DNA of 49,801 bases from Octadecabacter sp. GTDB taxonomy: Bacteria; Pseudomonadota; Alphaproteobacteria; Rhodobacterales; Rhodobacteraceae. The first letter of the stretch is position 1, and the number at the start of each line of letters is the position of its first letter. Of the stretch, positions 10,288 through 18,386 are shown one piece after another. The stretch spans positions 14,541 to 64,341 of the forward strand of contig JABBAI010000097.1 in NCBI GenBank assembly GCA_018608045.1, in the 5' to 3' direction. The position numbers were made by a program, and so were the translations under genes. The notes below the pieces were generated by a model. It saw only the letters and a program-made list of their open reading frames with translations, had not been told where the DNA came from and ran no database searches.

Positions 10288-10704
10288 GGGGGCCGTCCTT
10301 ACGAGGTTGCAAAGGCCATTCGCGGCCTAAAGCGCGCTGCTATCCCTTTAACATCGGCTTGTATAGGGCTGCGACGATAAGGATGGCAGCGTTGCGCGCA
10401 GTGCATATGACGCTGTTAAACCTGCTGCTGGGGAAGCTGTGGTGTTTGGTGGCGGACGTCACGCGGTCCTAATTGTGCGCAAAGAACCGCCAAGTTGCAC
10501 ATTCAGTCTCGAAAAAGCCGGCAATACCCCGAATTCGTATAGCCAAGTTTGCGGTTGCCATAAGGCCAATCTTGAGAAATGATTTGACGTCGCATTCCTT
10601 CGCTATCTAGGCTGACGACGCGAAAAGCCAAGTTCCATCTGCTGGAACTCAATAAAGTTGCCCGACCAATGTTTCGGCCAACATACCAACAACAGGGGAT
10701 CATC
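10288..10704. other. 417-bp intergenic region between divergent helicase and tauA-like genes
   Basis: No credible gene is seen. It should hold promoters for both divergent genes. Three related motifs occur: CGCCAAGTTGCAC (10488-10500), AGCCAAGTTTGCGGT (10541-10555) and AGCCAAGTT (10626-10634). They resemble the core of the tandem repeats at 11806-11883. A dyad is at 10631-10649. TTGACG at 10584-10589 could be a -35 element, but no convincing -10 is at the right distance. Confidence 0.5.
10631..10649. promoter_or_regulatory. Perfect dyad upstream of tauA-like gene, candidate operator
   Basis: AGTTCCA and TGGAACT form perfect 7-bp arms around a 5-bp centre, ending 55 bp before the tauA-like start. 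The spacing and symmetry suit a dimeric repressor or activator. A 5' UTR hairpin is the alternative. No regulator is adjacent. Confidence 0.35.
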
Positions 10705-11709
10705 ATGATCAAAAAAACAACAGGCGCCATCATTCTTGGCGCAGTCGCAGCATTGTCCGGCTCTACAGCGGCAATGGCTGACGGTCACGCAATCACAGTC
10801 GGTTACTTCCTTGAGTGGCCAATGCCGTTCCAGTTTGCAAAAGTGAACGGTACTTACGAAGAAGCCCTCGGCATGGAAATCAACTGGGTGTCCTTCGACA
10901 CTGGTACAGCCATGTCCGCTGCAATGGCATCTGGCGACGTTCAGTTGTCCGTGTCCCAAGGTGTTCCACCATTCGTCGTTGCAACATCCGCTGGTCAAGA
11001 CCTCCAGATGCTCGACGTTGCTGTGTCCTACGCTGACAACGACAACTGCGTTGTGCGCTCCGATCTGGAGATCGACGCAATGTCCGTCGCTGACTTGGCT
11101 GGCTCACGCGTTGCTGTTCCGCTTGGTACAGCGGCCCACTACGGCTTCTTGCGCCAGATGGACCACTTCGGCGTTGACGTTGCATCCCTCGAGGTTGTCG
11201 ACATGTCACCACCAGACGCGGCCGCAGCAATCGCGCAAGGCAGCATCGACATGATGTGTGGTTGGGGCGGTTCGCTTCGTCGCGCACTTGAGCATGGCAA
11301 CACGCTGATGACCGGCGATGAGAAAACGGCTCTCGGCATTCTGGTGTTCGACGTAACGTCCGCACCAACAGCTTGGGTTTCAGAGAACGAAGAAACAGTC
11401 GCAAAGTTCTTGGCTGTTACTGCTGAAGCAAACGCAATGTGGAACGCTGGTGACATGGCAGACGAAATGCTGCCCGTCATCGCACAGGACGCTGGTATGG
11501 ACGTTGAAGCGACAGCATCGACAATGTCCACATTCGTGTTCCCATCCGTTGACGAACAGCTGGGTGCTGCATGGCTTGGTGCGTCTGCGCCAGCATACCT
11601 TAAGGGTGTTGCAGACGTCTTCGTTGAAGCAGGTTCCATCGATGGCGCGCTCGATTCCTACGAGAGCAACATCAACACTGCTCCGTTGGCGTCCGCAAAC
11701 GACATGTAA
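10705..11709 (+). CDS. Taurine/sulfonate-type ABC transporter substrate-binding protein
   Basis: A 334-residue periplasmic binding protein resembling TauA of marine roseobacters. The ATG at 10705 follows AGGGGA and begins a clear signal peptide (MIKKTTGAIILGAVAALSG, cleavage probably after STAAMA). The mature protein has the ITVGYFLEWPMPFQFAK opening and a SsuA/NMT1-like fold. Codon use is strongly biased to preferred codons, suggesting high expression. The ATPase and permease follow. No taurine-degrading genes (tpa, xsc, pta) are nearby, so taurine is the likeliest cargo by resemblance, but other sulfonates or small organic anions are possible. Confidence 0.8.
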   Translation: MIKKTTGAIILGAVAALSGSTAAMADGHAITVGYFLEWPMPFQFAKVNGTYEEALGMEINWVSFDTGTAMSAAMASGDVQLSVSQGVPPFVVATSAGQDLQMLDVAVSYADNDNCVVRSDLEIDAMSVADLAGSRVAVPLGTAAHYGFLRQMDHFGVDVASLEVVDMSPPDAAAAIAQGSIDMMCGWGGSLRRALEHGNTLMTGDEKTALGILVFDVTSAPTAWVSENEETVAKFLAVTAEANAMWNAGDMADEMLPVIAQDAGMDVEATASTMSTFVFPSVDEQLGAAWLGASAPAYLKGVADVFVEAGSIDGALDSYESNINTAPLASANDM

Positions 11710-11724
11710 GACCAATCTAGGCGA

Positions 11725-11759
11725 AGGCCCGGCGCACCCGCGCTGGGCCTTTGTCTTTT
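11725..11759 (+). terminator. Hairpin with T-rich tail after tauA-like gene
   Basis: AGGCCCGGCGC (11725-11735) pairs with GCGCTGGGCCT (11740-11750), an 11-bp stem with one G-T pair and a 4-nt loop, followed by TTGTCTTTT. Placed 16 bp after the binding-protein stop, it probably acts as an attenuator or mRNA-stabilising stop, giving more binding protein than ATPase/permease, as is common in ABC operons. Confidence 0.75.
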
Positions 11760-11805
11760 CCAAATGGGCGGGGACAAATACCCGCCAAGCACCACTGCGC
11801 ACATC

Positions 11806-11883
11806 AGCCAAAACTGCGCGATACGCGTATTAGCCAAATTTGCGCGCCATCGCGTACCAGCCAAATCTGCGCGGATACGCGCA
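11806..11883. repeat. Three 26-27 bp imperfect tandem repeats
   Basis: Core AGCCAAA(A/T)(C/T)TGCGCG is found at 11806-11820, 11832-11846 and 11859-11873. Each copy is followed within a few bases by ACGCGTA, TCGCGTA or ACGCGCA. A degenerate fourth copy (GCCAAGCACCACTGCGC) lies about 11784-11800. The array ends 11 bp before the ATPase start codon. The period is close to 2.5 helical turns. Related single motifs occur upstream of the tauA-like gene. Confidence 0.75.
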
Positions 11884-11894
11884 AGGGAGCCCCC

Positions 11895-12701
11895 ATGACC
11901 GGATTATCCATCGACAATCTTTCGATGCGCTTTGAATTGCCCAACGGTGGGCACGTTCAAGCGCTTGAGGGTGTGTCCCTCGATCTTAAAGCAGGCGAAC
12001 TGTTAAGCGTGCTTGGCCCGTCGGGGTGTGGCAAGACAACGCTGCTGAACATCGTCGCGGGCTTTTTGGCCCAAACTGGCGGCAAATTGATGCTCAATGG
12101 TCATGAGATAACGGGGCCAGACGCCGAACGCGGCATGGTCTTTCAAGCGGGTGCGCTGTTTGAATGGATGTCCGTGCGTGACAACGTCAGCTTTGGTCCG
12201 CGCATGGCAGGTAAGAAAAAAGCCGACTACATGGGCAACGTCGATCACCTTTTGGAAATTGTCGGCCTTCAGGACTTCAAAGAAAAGATGGTCTATGAAC
12301 TGTCCGGCGGAATGCAGCAGCGTGTGGCGCTTGCCCGCTGCCTTGCCAATGATCCCGATGTCATTTTGATGGACGAACCGCTGGGCGCGCTTGATGCGTT
12401 GACCCGCGAAAAGATGCAAAGCCTTGTGCTGAAGCTGTGGAAGGAAACGGGTAAGACCATCATCCTGATCACCCACTCTGTTGAAGAAGCATTGCTGTTG
12501 GGCGAACGCCTGATCGTGATGGCCCCACGCCCGGGCCGTATCCACAAAGAATACCGTCTGCCATTTGCGGACATGGGCGTCGGTGCTGATCTGCGTGAAG
12601 TCAAAAAGCACCCTGACTATGCCCCAACCCGCGAAGAGATCCTGAACATGATCTGGGACATGGAAGAAGAAATTATGGGCACCGCAGGGGAGGAGGCGTA
12701 A
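11895..12701 (+). CDS. Taurine/sulfonate-type ABC transporter ATP-binding protein
   Basis: A 268-residue TauB/SsuB/NrtD-type ATPase. The ATG at 11895 is chosen because AAGGGAG precedes it at good spacing; an upstream in-frame extension would translate the tandem repeats. Motifs are Walker A GPSGCGKTT (41-49), signature LSGGMQQR, Walker B VILMDEP and the switch His in LITHSVEEA. The C-terminal APRPGRI motif is typical of this subfamily. It pairs with the preceding binding protein and the following permease, whose start is 2 bp after its stop. Confidence 0.88.
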   Translation: MTGLSIDNLSMRFELPNGGHVQALEGVSLDLKAGELLSVLGPSGCGKTTLLNIVAGFLAQTGGKLMLNGHEITGPDAERGMVFQAGALFEWMSVRDNVSFGPRMAGKKKADYMGNVDHLLEIVGLQDFKEKMVYELSGGMQQRVALARCLANDPDVILMDEPLGALDALTREKMQSLVLKLWKETGKTIILITHSVEEALLLGERLIVMAPRPGRIHKEYRLPFADMGVGADLREVKKHPDYAPTREEILNMIWDMEEEIMGTAGEEA

Positions 12702-12703
12702 TC

Positions 12704-14236
12704 ATGCAAACTCAAGTAAACCTCATCTGTACCCGCGAACGCTTGGGCGAAGCATTCACCGAATTGCGCGCAGCGACCGTGCCGAACGGTCAAGTCGTTG
12801 GCGATACTTTCAACCCACCTGAGGGCTGTAACGTCGCCACAGGCTGGGAGACATTTTCGTATCAATTCAGCACGCTTGGCGGACGTCTGGCCGAGGAAAT
12901 TCAAACGGTCGGCACAAAGGCGATCAGCGCAATACCAGCACTGGTCATCTATGTTTTGATCATTCTTGCCTGCATGTTTGCCTACCGTGCGATCAAAAGC
13001 TTCCTGACATCAAAAAACGATTACACGTCGCTGAAAACAGTGACGTTTGGTGACGAAAGCGCTGTGCGGTCTGATTTTCCGGCCTCTATCATTTCGATCG
13101 TTTTGCTGTTCGTCCTGTGGGGCACATTTACTGGATCGGCCTTGTTGCCGTCCTTCCTGCATTTGCCTGCCCCGTTCACGGGCCAACAGAGCTTTACTTA
13201 CACGGTTGAAGGTGCGGACGGCACACGTGCGGACGCTGAAGTTTTTGTCAATGTCGTCGAAGCGGGTGTTGCACCCGAAGAGGTCGTGTTTGATCCAGGC
13301 GAGGGTTTGGCCCTGAACGACGGGGTCGAAATCACCGTCTACGGAAGCGAACTGGTCACGTGGGATCGCAACGATGAACTCAAGCGCGCCGATGGCGCCC
13401 GTATTGTGGCGATCAACGGTGAAGAATTCGACTATGACTTTAACAATAGTGATGATCCAACCAATGCTGCCCCGTCCTTTGACGTCGGTTTTGCGCGGGT
13501 GACACCGAACCACCGTGGATCGCTTAATATCATCCCCGAACAAGGCTGGCAGATGCAGCCTCTCTATCTGCCGGCGCCAGAAGTCGTTTGGTATCGGTTC
13601 ATCGAGATCGCGAAATATGGCTACCAGAACGTCTATCTGTCGGTGCACTTAGGCTTCTCGTTGTTCCGCGTGATCGTGGGCTTCGTGCTTGGCGCGGCGG
13701 TCGGTATTCCGCTTGGATATGCGATGGGTCTGTCCAACTGGTTCCGTGGCTGGTTTGATCCAATCGTGGAATTCATGCGTCCGGTGCCACCACTTGCGCT
13801 GATTCCGTTGGTGATTATTTGGTTCGGCATTTTCGAGGTCGGGAAAATCTTCCTGCTGTTCCTTGCAGCCCTTTGGATCATGGCGATTGCGGCGCGTTCC
13901 GGCGCGTCTGGCGTGCGGATCACCAAGGTTCATGCAGCCTATTCTCTTGGTGCGTCGCGCTGGCAAATTCTGCGCCATGTGATCATCCCGAACAGCCTGC
14001 CGGAAATCTTTACGGGTGCGCGGGTTGCCATGGGCGTGTGTTGGGGCACGGTTGTGGCCGCTGAATTGGTCGCGGCAACGGAAGGCATTGGTAAAATGAT
14101 TACCGTCGCGTCCAAGTTTCAAAACACCGACATCATTCTGATGGGTGTGATCATCATTGGTTTGGTGGGCTTTGGCATCGACATGCTGATGCGCTTGGCT
14201 GAACGCCGCTTGGTGCCTTGGAAGGGCAAAGGCTGA
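12704..14236 (+). CDS. ABC transporter permease (TauC/SsuC type) with large N-terminal extension
   Basis: A 510-residue inner-membrane permease, about twice the 250-280 usual for TauC/SsuC. Residues 300-505 are a normal BPD_transp_1 domain, with the ATPase-contact loop near AAYSLGASRWQILRHVIIPN. Before it are two extra membrane segments (about 75-95 and 127-150) and a hydrophilic insert (about 155-290). The insert opens FTYTVEGADGTRADAEVFVNV, resembling bacterial Ig/cadherin-like repeats. The insert probably faces the periplasm. The ribosome-binding site AGGAGG overlaps the end of the ATPase gene. The start is well supported; the function of the extension is unknown. Confidence 0.85.
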   Translation: MQTQVNLICTRERLGEAFTELRAATVPNGQVVGDTFNPPEGCNVATGWETFSYQFSTLGGRLAEEIQTVGTKAISAIPALVIYVLIILACMFAYRAIKSFLTSKNDYTSLKTVTFGDESAVRSDFPASIISIVLLFVLWGTFTGSALLPSFLHLPAPFTGQQSFTYTVEGADGTRADAEVFVNVVEAGVAPEEVVFDPGEGLALNDGVEITVYGSELVTWDRNDELKRADGARIVAINGEEFDYDFNNSDDPTNAAPSFDVGFARVTPNHRGSLNIIPEQGWQMQPLYLPAPEVVWYRFIEIAKYGYQNVYLSVHLGFSLFRVIVGFVLGAAVGIPLGYAMGLSNWFRGWFDPIVEFMRPVPPLALIPLVIIWFGIFEVGKIFLLFLAALWIMAIAARSGASGVRITKVHAAYSLGASRWQILRHVIIPNSLPEIFTGARVAMGVCWGTVVAAELVAATEGIGKMITVASKFQNTDIILMGVIIIGLVGFGIDMLMRLAERRLVPWKGKG

Positions 14237-14270
14237 TCCAAACCTCTGCGGCTCGGGCCTTAGGGCCAGG

Positions 14271-14320
14271 CAAAACAAAAAGGGCCGGAGCATCGCTGCT
14301 CCGGCCCTTACTCCTTTTTT
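14271..14320. terminator. Bidirectional intrinsic terminator
   Basis: A 13-bp perfect GC-rich stem (14280-14292 with 14297-14309) and 4-nt loop are flanked by an A-rich run on the left and ACTCCTTTTTT on the right. It serves the TauC-like gene and the convergent pyrimidine-cluster binding-protein gene. Confidence 0.9.
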
Positions 14321-14329
14321 ACGCCCGTC

Positions 14330-15322
14330 TTATTTCAGCGCTTCGTCGGTGATGACCGTCGTGTAAGCCCCGCTTGGCGCCATTGAGATCACGGGGTCAG
14401 ATCCGCCCGCAAGCAATGTCGCAACCGTGCGCTCATACGCAGCAAGATCAAGCGCGCCTGTGCCACCCGCCGTCAGCTTGGCGATCTCACCCATCATGCG
14501 GGCCTGTGCGGCTTCTGACTGCGCGCCTGTTTCATCGTTTTCAATGATGATCGCGGCGGCCTCGTCGACGTTCTCTTCTGCGTAGCGCCAGCCACGCATC
14601 GACGCGCGCACGAAGCGCACCATTTTGTCCACGAACACCGGATCCTCAAGGTTTTCCTCAAGTGCGTAGATGCCATCCTCAAGGGTGGCGACGCCTTGGT
14701 CCTCATATTGGAACGTGATCAGTTCATCAGGGTTCACGCCTGCATCAAGAACCTGACCGTATTCATTGTAGGTCATGGTCGAAATGCAATCGGCCTCGCG
14801 GTTCAGCAGGGGGTCCACGTTGAAGCCCTGCTTCAAAACGGTCACGCCATCTTCACCACCGTCTGTGCCGATGCCGACTTGGCTCATCCAGCTGAGGAAC
14901 GGGTATTCGTTGCCAAAGAACCAGACACCAATCGTGCGGCCTCGGAAATCTTCGACAGTTTCGATGCCGGTGTCTTTCCAACACGTCAGCATCAGTCCGG
15001 AACTTGTGAAGGGCTGTGCGATGTTCACAACCGGCAAACCCTTTTCACGGGCAGCCAAAGCGGACGGCATCCAGTTGAGCATGATATCTGCCCCGCCACC
15101 GGCAAGAACTTGGGGCGGTGCGATGTCAGGACCACCGGGCAGGATCGTGACCTCAAGCCCTTCTTCGTCGTAAAATCCCTTATCCAAAGCCACGTAATAT
15201 CCGGCGAATTGGGCTTGGGTGACCCACTGCAATTGCAGCGTCACATCATTGGCATGACCGTCCGCAAACGCGGTGCCGCCCAAACCCGCGGCGATTGCCG
15301 CTGCTGTCATCATCGTCTTCAT
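14330..15322 (-). CDS. ABC transporter substrate-binding protein, NMT1/THI5-like, in pyrimidine operon
   Basis: A 330-residue periplasmic binding protein of the NMT1/THI5/SsuA superfamily. I start it at the ATG 15320-15322, with GGAGGTC just upstream and a signal peptide MKTMMTAAAIAAGLGGTAFA. A TTG four codons earlier is less likely. The mature protein shows LQLQWVTQAQFAGYYVALDKG, the pattern of ThiY-like pyrimidine binders. It is the last gene of an eight-gene operon with dihydropyrimidinase and a ureidopropionase-type enzyme. A pyrimidine or its ureido derivative is therefore the inferred ligand. Confidence 0.85.
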   Translation of the reverse strand: MKTMMTAAAIAAGLGGTAFADGHANDVTLQLQWVTQAQFAGYYVALDKGFYDEEGLEVTILPGGPDIAPPQVLAGGGADIMLNWMPSALAAREKGLPVVNIAQPFTSSGLMLTCWKDTGIETVEDFRGRTIGVWFFGNEYPFLSWMSQVGIGTDGGEDGVTVLKQGFNVDPLLNREADCISTMTYNEYGQVLDAGVNPDELITFQYEDQGVATLEDGIYALEENLEDPVFVDKMVRFVRASMRGWRYAEENVDEAAAIIIENDETGAQSEAAQARMMGEIAKLTAGGTGALDLAAYERTVATLLAGGSDPVISMAPSGAYTTVITDEALK

Positions 15323-15348
15323 TTTGACCTCCAAGTCAGTTTCGGTTT

Positions 15349-16191
15349 CTATCGTTGTGAGGGGTGCCAGAACGTCACCCGCTTTTCTAAGAATGCCATG
15401 GCCCCATAAAATGCGGACCCCGCCAGTGCCGCGACCACAATTTCAGCCCAGACCATATCCAGCGCAAGTTGGCCGACGGACGTTGATATCCGAAAGCCCA
15501 TCCCAACCGTCGGGGAGCCGAAAAATTCAGCAACAATGGCGCCAATCAAGGCAAGTGTCGTAGCGATCTTGAGACCGTTAAAGATAAACGGCAACGCTGC
15601 GGGCAGGCGCAGTTTGAACAAGGTCGGCCAATAGCCCGCACCGTATGTGCGCATCAGATCGCGCTGCATCGTGGATGTGTCTTTCAATCCTGCGACCGTG
15701 TTCACAAGGATCGGAAAGAACACCATAACGGCGACGACGGCGGCCTTGGATTGCCAGTCACTGCCCAACCATTTGACGAAAATTGGCGCCGTGCCCACGA
15801 TCGGTAGGGCGGCCATAAACGCGCCTACCGGCAAGATACCTTTGGTGAGGAACGGGCTGCGATCCGCCAACAGGGCGACGGCGAAGGCCGCGATCATTCC
15901 TACAATATATCCTGTGAACGCACCTTTGAGGATCGTCTGTTCAAAATCCGCCCACAACAGGGGGAGGGATTGGGAAAACCGCGCGGCGATCATGCTAGGG
16001 GGCGGGAGGATGATCGGGCTGACCTCAAGCAGGGTCACCAAAACCTGCCACATGGCGATGATCGTCACGCCAAAGATCGTCGGGATCAAAAGGCTAACAA
16101 GCCGCGTATCGGACGCGCTGCTGTGGGCAAGGCGCGCGTTGATATACCAGCCCACGGCCCAGATCAGGCCAGCATAGACAAATCCCATCAT
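15349..16191 (-). CDS. ABC transporter permease, pyrimidine operon
   Basis: A 280-residue permease with about six hydrophobic segments and a BPD_transp_1 domain. The ATPase-contact loop lies near MRTYGAGYWPTLFKLRLPAALP. Its start overlaps the stop of the neighbouring permease by 4 bp (ATGA), and the binding protein follows after 26 bp. The paired permeases probably form a heterodimer. Substrate is inferred only from the operon: pyrimidines or breakdown products. Confidence 0.88.
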   Translation of the reverse strand: MMGFVYAGLIWAVGWYINARLAHSSASDTRLVSLLIPTIFGVTIIAMWQVLVTLLEVSPIILPPPSMIAARFSQSLPLLWADFEQTILKGAFTGYIVGMIAAFAVALLADRSPFLTKGILPVGAFMAALPIVGTAPIFVKWLGSDWQSKAAVVAVMVFFPILVNTVAGLKDTSTMQRDLMRTYGAGYWPTLFKLRLPAALPFIFNGLKIATTLALIGAIVAEFFGSPTVGMGFRISTSVGQLALDMVWAEIVVAALAGSAFYGAMAFLEKRVTFWHPSQR

Positions 16192-17123
16192 GCGGCGCCC
16201 ATCCCCATCCGGTTAAGGGTCCGTCTTTCAATAAAGCTGATCAGGCCCACCAAAAGTGCGGCTGTGATCGCCGCCCCGAACAGTGCGGCCCATGTCACCA
16301 TCGGTTGCCCGTATTGATCCCCCACAAGCATGCGCGCGCCAAATCCGGCCCGTGCGCCTGTCGGCAATTCGCCCACAATCGCGCCAACGAGCGCCGCAGA
16401 TATTCCAATTTTGAGGGAGGTAAACAGATAGGGCATCGACGCAGGCAGTCGCAACTTCCAGAACCCTTGAGGCGCGTTCGCGTTGTACGTGCGCAGCAGG
16501 TCAAGCTGCATGGCGTCTGGCGATCGCAACCCCTTCACCATGCCAACGACGACAGGAAAGAACGACAGATAGGCCGATATGATGGATTTTGGCAAAAGCC
16601 CCTGAATGCCAATCGCGCCAAGCATGACGATAATCATCGGGGCGAGCGCGAGGATTGGGATGGTCTGGCTGGTGATGGCCCACGGCATCACGGACTTGTC
16701 CATCGTCCGGTTGTACACAATCCCGACGGCCAGCAGCACGCCAAGCGTGGTGCCAATCACAAACCCCAGCAGCGTTGCCGAAAGTGTGACCCACGCGTGA
16801 TGCACCAAAGATCGCCGCGACGTGGGCGCAACGGTGAATATGGTATTATGCATTTCAACCGCGACCTGATGGGGGGACGGCAGGCGTGGGCGATCCAAGC
16901 TATAGGTCATCGCGATAATCACAGGGTTCTTTACGGCAATCGTCACGCCCGTCATGGCTTTGCGATCTTGCGGGGAGTGCGGGGTCACAACGACATCGCC
17001 GCGCGCCGCCATGTCAGCCGCCAAATGCGCGTTCATCGGGATTACCGCAAGCGTCCAGATCAGGAGGATACACCCCACAACTGTCGCCGCTGGTATGATC
17101 CCGCGCAGATCAATCATCCACAT
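16188..17123 (-). CDS. ABC transporter permease, pyrimidine operon
   Basis: A 311-residue permease with an N-terminal membrane segment (about 8-30), a periplasmic loop of about 80 residues, then a BPD_transp_1 domain with the loop LLRTYNANAPQGFWKLRLPASMP. The first ATG overlaps the end of the ATPase gene by 14 bp; the second (codon 3) would overlap by 8 bp. Tight coupling indicates co-translation. It pairs with the next permease. Substrate is known only by context. Confidence 0.88.
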   Translation of the reverse strand: MWMIDLRGIIPAATVVGCILLIWTLAVIPMNAHLAADMAARGDVVVTPHSPQDRKAMTGVTIAVKNPVIIAMTYSLDRPRLPSPHQVAVEMHNTIFTVAPTSRRSLVHHAWVTLSATLLGFVIGTTLGVLLAVGIVYNRTMDKSVMPWAITSQTIPILALAPMIIVMLGAIGIQGLLPKSIISAYLSFFPVVVGMVKGLRSPDAMQLDLLRTYNANAPQGFWKLRLPASMPYLFTSLKIGISAALVGAIVGELPTGARAGFGARMLVGDQYGQPMVTWAALFGAAITAALLVGLISFIERRTLNRMGMGAA

Positions 17124-17889
17124 GCCCCGATCTTAGGCCATCACGAACACGGTGCGCGATGTTGATGAATTCAGCACTGTCGCGGATGTTCAAAGGACGG
17201 TCGCGGGGCAGGGGGCTTTCGATGATGTCGGTGATCCGCCCGGGGCGGGGCGACATGACGACGATCTTGGTCGACAGATACACAGCCTCTGGGATCGAAT
17301 GGGTCACAAAGCCAATGGTTTTTTCCGTGCGCGCCCAGAGTTTCAGCAGCTGTTCGTTCAAATGGTCCCGCACAATTTCATCCAAAGCGCCGAACGGTTC
17401 ATCCATCAGCAAGATATCCGCATCAAACGCCAGCGCACGGGCAATGCTCGCACGTTGCTGCATCCCGCCCGACAGCTGCCACGGGAATTTCTTCTCAAAT
17501 CCGTTGAGGTCAACAAGGTCCATCACATGCGCCACACGGTCGGCCATTTCAGCTTTGGAAAACCCCATGATTTCCAAAGGCAGGCGAATATTCCCGCCAA
17601 TCGTGCGCCACGGATAAAGCCCCGCCGCCTGAAATACATAGCCATAAGCCCGCGCCATTCGGGCCGCGTCGGGGGTCATTCCATTCACGGAAATATCGCC
17701 TGATGTCGGCTGCTCCAACCCCGCGATGCACCGCAAGAACGTCGTCTTGCCACACCCTGACGGGCCAATAAAGCTGACGAAATCACCCTTGTTGATGTCG
17801 AGCGACACGTCCTTGAGAGCATGGACAGGCCCGTCGTTCGTTTCAAACGTCAGGTCAAGATTTCGCGCAGTGATCGTTGCAGGTGTCAT
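17110..17889 (-). CDS. ABC transporter ATP-binding protein, pyrimidine operon
   Basis: A 259-residue ATPase of the nitrate/sulfonate/taurine/ThiZ group. It has Walker A GPSGCGKTT (42-50), signature LSGGMQQR, Walker B ILLMDEP, His in FVTHSIPEA, and SPRPGRI near the C-terminus. Its start overlaps the stop of the 163-residue membrane protein by 4 bp. It drives the two permeases and binding protein that follow, forming a complete importer in the RutR-linked operon. Confidence 0.9.
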   Translation of the reverse strand: MTPATITARNLDLTFETNDGPVHALKDVSLDINKGDFVSFIGPSGCGKTTFLRCIAGLEQPTSGDISVNGMTPDAARMARAYGYVFQAAGLYPWRTIGGNIRLPLEIMGFSKAEMADRVAHVMDLVDLNGFEKKFPWQLSGGMQQRASIARALAFDADILLMDEPFGALDEIVRDHLNEQLLKLWARTEKTIGFVTHSIPEAVYLSTKIVVMSPRPGRITDIIESPLPRDRPLNIRDSAEFINIAHRVRDGLRSGHVDD

Positions 17890-18377
17890 TCGTCCGCCTT
17901 TTGCCAGCTTGTGACCATTTGTTCTGTCCCATCAAACAGCGTGCCGTTCTTAGACCGTAAGCGTTCTCCGCTGATGAAGTTTTCCAACCTGTCCCAGTCG
18001 CGATAGAGAGCCGTTTTCCAATAGCCCCTTGCGATGTCTTCATTGATGGCATCGTGGTCGATCATTCGGGCCAGCAAGCCGTAAACGCTCAGGATAAATC
18101 TGGCTCTGCCTTTGTCGTCATTTATGAACGCCGCAAAGTCCTTTTCATAGTCCTCGCTGCCAAAGAAATTTTGACGGGCGTTGCGAAACTGTTCGGCCTG
18201 TAACGTGTCGTGGACCACAAAAATAGATTCTCGCAGAAAGCGACGTTCATCTTTGTTGACCCCTTTGGCTTGCAATTTCATCTGCCGCCAAACGGCGAAC
18301 GTGGTGATGATCACCGCAAAGGCGGCAAGGATCGTCGCAAGGTCGGCCGCAATATCGAGCCCGATTTCAGTCGTCAT
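17886..18377 (-). CDS. Uncharacterised single-span membrane protein in pyrimidine operon
   Basis: A 163-residue protein I do not recognise with confidence. Residues about 10-28 (LAADLATILAAF region) form one hydrophobic segment, followed by a basic stretch (WRQMKLQAKG) and a soluble, charged, mostly helical domain with RFLRESIFVVHDTL. It loosely resembles DUF4760-type proteins. It starts 9 bp after hydA and overlaps the ATPase start by 4 bp, so it is firmly inside the operon. It might be an importer accessory or a sensor, but nothing in the sequence shows a function. Confidence 0.7.
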   Translation of the reverse strand: MTTEIGLDIAADLATILAAFAVIITTFAVWRQMKLQAKGVNKDERRFLRESIFVVHDTLQAEQFRNARQNFFGSEDYEKDFAAFINDDKGRARFILSVYGLLARMIDHDAINEDIARGYWKTALYRDWDRLENFISGERLRSKNGTLFDGTEQMVTSWQKADE

Positions 18378-18386
18378 GCGCGCGCT

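Noticed and set aside
11751-11894. Upstream extension of the TauB-like ATPase
   Set aside because: The extension translates the tandem repeats; the ATG at 11895 has a good ribosome-binding site and matches the family.
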